A stretch of 7,496 bases of DNA from Sphingobium sp. (GTDB taxonomy: Bacteria; Pseudomonadota; Alphaproteobacteria; Sphingomonadales; Sphingomonadaceae). The stretch covers positions 1 to 7,496 of the forward strand of contig NZ_QFOA01000110.1 of NCBI RefSeq assembly GCF_003248505.1. Reading direction: 5' to 3'. Positions 4,967-7,496 of the stretch are shown here, in pieces. A program made the position numbers and the translations under genes. Under the pieces are notes generated by a model. The model was given only the letters and a program-made list of their open reading frames with translations. It made no database searches and was not told the DNA's origin. Position 1 is the first letter of the stretch, and every line of letters starts with the position of its first letter.

Positions 4967-5500
4967 TTACCGCGTCTGCGGGCTTGCGCGATGCTTCTGG
5001 CGCTGTTCGAGCCAGGTGGTGAACGCCGACTGGGTGCAAACGTCCAAGGGTTCATAGGTGCCCGGCGCAACACGCCGAAACAGCATGGGGCCGGTCCGAA
5101 CGGCGCTTCGGCTGAGAGAAACCTGGCAGCTATTCCCGGCCATCCCGCACCGGCCACCTATGTTCATCATCGGATTGGTACGGATGCTGATTGGTCCCGA
5201 GACGCGGCCCTTTGTGACGCTGATAACGCGCGCGGGGCGGCTCTGCTCGATCTTATGCCCGGGCCTGAACCATAGTCGCGCTCGTCCGTCCGACCCGCAC
5301 CAGAAACTGCGCGGTGCCGTCACCGGCGCCCGCCCTATCTCCAACTCACCAACAAGATCGGCTTTGGCGAACGCCGCGCGCGCCGCTGCCTCGATATTGT
5401 CGGGCAGGATGCAGGAGCACGCCATGGCGGGCGTGGACGCACTCAACGCCGCACCGGCCAGAGCCGTTCCGATCGCTCGCGATAGCGACACCATCATCAT
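4967..5500 (-). CDS. Secreted six-cysteine TIMP/NTR-like protein
   Basis: A 177-residue exported protein. A signal peptide (residues 1-27, hydrophobic core GTALAGAALSAS, cleavage after AMA) would expose the mature N-terminus CSCILPDN. This resembles TIMP metalloprotease inhibitors, whose first residue is a Cys in a Cys-X-Cys motif, followed by an AF...AD(L/V)V strand; here AFAKADLVGELEI (43-55) fits. The Cys between AF and AD in animal TIMPs is Ala here. Six cysteines (28, 30, 68, 118, 125, 155) could make three disulfides in an OB-like NTR fold. Similar CSC-starting proteins of unknown function are widespread in bacteria, so inhibitor activity is a hypothesis. The Cys is not in a proper lipobox because position -3 is Ala. 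Three consecutive ATGs (5500, 5497, 5494) lack a clear Shine-Dalgarno. It follows the serpin gene by 49 bases on the same strand, so co-transcription is likely. Confidence 0.65.
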   Translation of the reverse strand: MMMVSLSRAIGTALAGAALSASTPAMACSCILPDNIEAAARAAFAKADLVGELEIGRAPVTAPRSFWCGSDGRARLWFRPGHKIEQSRPARVISVTKGRVSGPISIRTNPMMNIGGRCGMAGNSCQVSLSRSAVRTGPMLFRRVAPGTYEPLDVCTQSAFTTWLEQRQKHRASPQTR

Positions 5501-5549
5501 ACCGGGAGGCTACGCCCGCACGGCTGAACGGAGCATGGCCTGAGTGCGC

Positions 5550-6842
5550 CTATGGAATCGCTGTCGGATCGGCGATGCGCCCGAAAAACAGCACCGCGCC
5601 GCTCTTTCGGTCTCGCAGGGTGGCAAGGAAAGGACGATCGACCACCATCTCCGGCACCTGAGGCTCTATCCGCGCACTGGTCACGACGATCTTGACTGCG
5701 GTTGCCGCCGCCGCCTCGGTGCCCTCCTCATCGATGCGCAGGAAGGTCGCGTGCGCCACGTCATCGATCGCGAGGCGCACACCGCTGGCGATCCCCGACA
5801 GGTCCGCACGCTGCTGATCGAAGGCGCTTGGCATGCCCGCTGCGATCAGCGCTGCCTTCACGCTCTCATCGAACCTCGCTTCGAAGCGGGGCAGAACGAT
5901 ACGCATCTCGCGAGCCTGCTCCGCTGACAGGTCGAAACGATCATTGCCGCCCTGCTCGCCGGCGAAGAAATCGACACCCTTCAGCTCACGCTCCCAGCGG
6001 CGCAGGGTCGCCGCGTCACGCGGCAGGAAAATCTCCATCACGAAGCCATCGCCGCCATAAGGCAGCGCGATTGCCTGCCCTTCCCGGGTCTCGCGATAGT
6101 CGAACCGGCCAATCCGCTTCATCATCGTGATCGGGATGCGCGAGCCGTCGCCACGAGTGAAGGTCCGCGTTTCCGTCTCCTCGAACGGCACCTGCCACTT
6201 CGCCTTGAAGTAAAGCGCGTTGGTCAACACAGCGGCAGTGTCATCCCCGAAGCCGCTCGGAGAGACGATCTGCGAAATCCTGCCCCTCGTCTCGCGCGAA
6301 ACCCAGCCATTGATCCGCTCGGCTGCTTCGGCAGGGTTTCCGGCATAATCGACTGTTTCCGGAGCCACTCCGAAGCCGGCATGCGCCTCGGCGACATACT
6401 CGTTCCGGATCGGCAATCCCTTCGCCAGCCACAGCGCGTTCGCGATGCCGAGCGTGGTATCGGCATCGCCGGTGTCGGTGAGCTGCGTATTGTAGGACTT
6501 GATGAGCGCAGGGACGTTGCGGGCCGAATCCCAGCCAAGCGCGTGCCCGATCTCCTCGCGTGTGCCGCCCCGCGCGCCAAGATAGGCGAGCCCCAGGCCC
6601 TGCGACAGGCTGACTGGGGAGATGAACAGATTAGCATTTGCATCGGCCGCCGCTGCCAGGTGCGGGTAGACCTTGGAGGTCATCACCGCCGCGCCATAGG
6701 TCAGCCCCCAAGGCGTGATCTCGCCGCTTCGCTCCGACTGCCCGGCGGGAGGCGGGCCGATATTGGAGGCCGGTTCGCTCGTCGCACAACCACCAAGCGC
6801 GAGGATGGCAAGAAGCGGGAATGACAGGGCTGCTTTTGGCAT
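5550..6842 (-). CDS. Serpin family protease inhibitor, lipoprotein
   Basis: A 430-residue serpin, full length for the family plus an N-terminal leader. The lipobox LGGC (16-19), with Ala after the Cys, predicts an outer-membrane lipoprotein. Serpin landmarks include NLFISPVSLSQGLGLAYLGARGGT (71-94), the shutter strand TNALYFKAKWQVPF (207-220) and the C-terminal DRPFLATLRDRKSGAVLFFGRI (402-423). The reactive-loop hinge EEGTEAAAAT (372-381) matches the inhibitory consensus: Gly at P15, Thr at P14 and Ala at P12-P9, so loop insertion and covalent trapping of a serine or cysteine protease should be possible. Counting from P15 puts P1 at Thr388 and P1' at Ser389, but the loop is about five residues longer than in alpha-1-antitrypsin, so Arg391 is also a candidate P1. 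GGGAG lies five bases before ATG 6842. The gene begins nine bases after the DUF1971 gene and is followed by the TIMP-like gene. Confidence 0.93.
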   Translation of the reverse strand: MPKAALSFPLLAILALGGCATSEPASNIGPPPAGQSERSGEITPWGLTYGAAVMTSKVYPHLAAAADANANLFISPVSLSQGLGLAYLGARGGTREEIGHALGWDSARNVPALIKSYNTQLTDTGDADTTLGIANALWLAKGLPIRNEYVAEAHAGFGVAPETVDYAGNPAEAAERINGWVSRETRGRISQIVSPSGFGDDTAAVLTNALYFKAKWQVPFEETETRTFTRGDGSRIPITMMKRIGRFDYRETREGQAIALPYGGDGFVMEIFLPRDAATLRRWERELKGVDFFAGEQGGNDRFDLSAEQAREMRIVLPRFEARFDESVKAALIAAGMPSAFDQQRADLSGIASGVRLAIDDVAHATFLRIDEEGTEAAAATAVKIVVTSARIEPQVPEMVVDRPFLATLRDRKSGAVLFFGRIADPTAIP

Positions 6843-6851
6843 GGCTGCTCC

Positions 6852-7121
6852 CTAGAGGCTTGGCTGCTGATCGTAGAAATCGACCTGCATCCGCATGGCT
6901 CCGAGGGGTTCGACGAAATGCGGCTGTTCCGGTAGAACAAGCCCTGGCCGCTCAGGTGTAAGGATCACCTCCGAGGCAGGGTCGAGATAGGTGAGCTTCA
7001 ATCTCCCTTCGATGACCCGGATCACGCCCCACACACCGGCCTTGGTGCGATGCTCGGAGCGCAGGGCAGCGGGCAATGTCACCTCATCGAATATGGGCGT
7101 CGAGCGGTAGGGAAGCACCAT
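6852..7121 (-). CDS. DUF1971 (YeaR/TehB-like) small protein
   Basis: An 89-residue single-domain protein of the DUF1971 type, predicted to be a small beta-barrel (cupin-like). The family core is complete: YRSTPIFDEVTLPAALRSEH (5-24), RTKAGVWGVIRVIEGRL (25-41), PGLVLPEQPHFVEPLG (62-77) and the ending MRMQVDFYD. The conserved His, Glu and Trp residues of the family are present. In enterobacteria the related YeaR is nitrate/nitric-oxide-induced and the domain also accompanies the tellurite-resistance methyltransferase TehB; its biochemical role is not settled. The ATG at 7121 overlaps the upstream stop by one base (TAATG), with AGGAG about ten bases before it, so translation is coupled to the DUF6118-type gene. 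Longer in-frame extension to 7433 is an antisense-like shadow of that upstream gene and was not used. Confidence 0.88.
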   Translation of the reverse strand: MVLPYRSTPIFDEVTLPAALRSEHRTKAGVWGVIRVIEGRLKLTYLDPASEVILTPERPGLVLPEQPHFVEPLGAMRMQVDFYDQQPSL

Positions 7122-7496
7122 TATTTCTCTGCTCCTACTTGGATCGTGCATCGCACCGGCTGATCCGCCTTCCTTGCGGTCTGCCGGCATCCTTCGATCT
7201 TTTCTCGATTGTCGCGCAGCAACCTGTCGACCGCGACAATCGCCTCCCAGCTCGGCCGCGATGCGCTCGCCATAAGATGCTGCCCGGCATCCCACGGTGT
7301 CGTCTCGGCAAGAACCCGCGTCGCCATGCGTTCGGGCCATTGCCAGCTCGCCGGTGCGATCTCGCGCGCGACCATACCGGGCAGGAAGGACCAGAGCAGG
7401 ATGCCGATAAGCAACCCGCCCAGCCCGAACCATAGTTGACGGTTCTTTTGATCCCGCGCCGTCAGCGCCGATTGAACGACGGTGCGCAGCTCGCGC
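7121..7496 (-). CDS. DUF6118-type membrane protein, C-terminal part (5' end beyond window)
   Basis: The open frame enters from the right edge and ends with TAA at 7121-7123, giving the last 124 or so residues. It starts with RELRTVVQSALTARDQKNRQLW, then one transmembrane segment, FGLGGLLIGILLWSFLPGMV, followed by a soluble tail with PASWQWPERMATRVL and LLRDNREKIEGCRQTARKADQPVRC. The single helix near the middle, the W-P-E-R segment and the C...C tail recall DUF6118 proteins of sphingomonads, recognised from memory. That family has no known function and is often seen near conjugation or plasmid genes. The TTG at 7412-7414 is an internal Leu codon rather than a start. It is the first gene visible in the run that continues with DUF1971, the serpin and the TIMP-like gene. 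Confidence 0.72.
   Translation of the reverse strand, partial: RELRTVVQSALTARDQKNRQLWFGLGGLLIGILLWSFLPGMVAREIAPASWQWPERMATRVLAETTPWDAGQHLMASASRPSWEAIVAVDRLLRDNREKIEGCRQTARKADQPVRCTIQVGAEK

Noticed and set aside
5417..5428. Lipoprotein processing at Cys28 of the TIMP-like protein
   Set aside because: The residues before Cys are Ala-Met-Ala; a lipobox needs a Leu-like residue at -3 and a small one at -2, so signal peptidase I cleavage is likelier.
5544..5927. Plus-strand frames inside the serpin region
   Set aside because: Antisense shadows of a full-length serpin with clear family motifs.

Overview
The window is GC-rich, with protein families and codon use typical of an alphaproteobacterium. 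The closest impression is a member of the Sphingomonadales, judged from the PadR, ECF sigma, DUF1971 and DUF6118-type proteins by memory rather than by search. No rRNA, tRNA, CRISPR array or transposase gene is visible. The mix of a WGR-domain protein, a DUF6118-type protein, orphan regulators and transposon-like ends suggests an accessory region (plasmid, integrative element or genomic island) rather than core chromosome.

Layout. Positions 1-157 hold no convincing gene but three back-to-back hairpins. An ECF-type sigma factor lies on the minus strand (158-790), with a hairpin directly in front of its Shine-Dalgarno. Next comes a 3.3-kb block bounded by two inverted copies of a 151-bp sequence (832-982 and 3955-4105). 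Each copy is an array of a TGCGAGCAG-like motif every 20-23 bp with one 34-bp step, and the steps are identical in the two copies. The block encodes a plus-strand operon: a short PadR-type repressor (1338-1649), a polytopic membrane protein resembling a degenerate FtsW/RodA (SEDS) protein with an extra N-terminal domain (1646-2824), and a membrane-anchored alpha/beta-hydrolase of the esterase D type (2829-3761). Two 20-bp palindromes with centres 31 bp apart overlap the operon's likely promoter and look like PadR operators. The block has the form of a passenger cassette carried between transposon ends without its own transposase.

Right of the block are a small unrecognised ORF with a good ribosome-binding site and an intrinsic terminator (4229-4522, terminator 4535-4560), and then a WGR-domain protein on the minus strand (4586-4870).

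The rest is one tightly packed minus-strand gene run, read from the right edge leftward: a DUF6118-type protein (partial, 7121 to the window edge), a DUF1971/YeaR-like small protein (6852-7121), a serpin lipoprotein with an intact inhibitory-type hinge (5550-6842), and a secreted six-cysteine protein whose predicted mature N-terminus is Cys-Ser-Cys, as in TIMP metalloprotease inhibitors (4967-5500). The two most notable signals are the inverted-repeat-bounded PadR/SEDS-like/esterase cassette and the pairing of a serpin with a TIMP/NTR-like protein, which together could be an exported protease-inhibitor pair. Family calls come from reading motifs; no database search was run.
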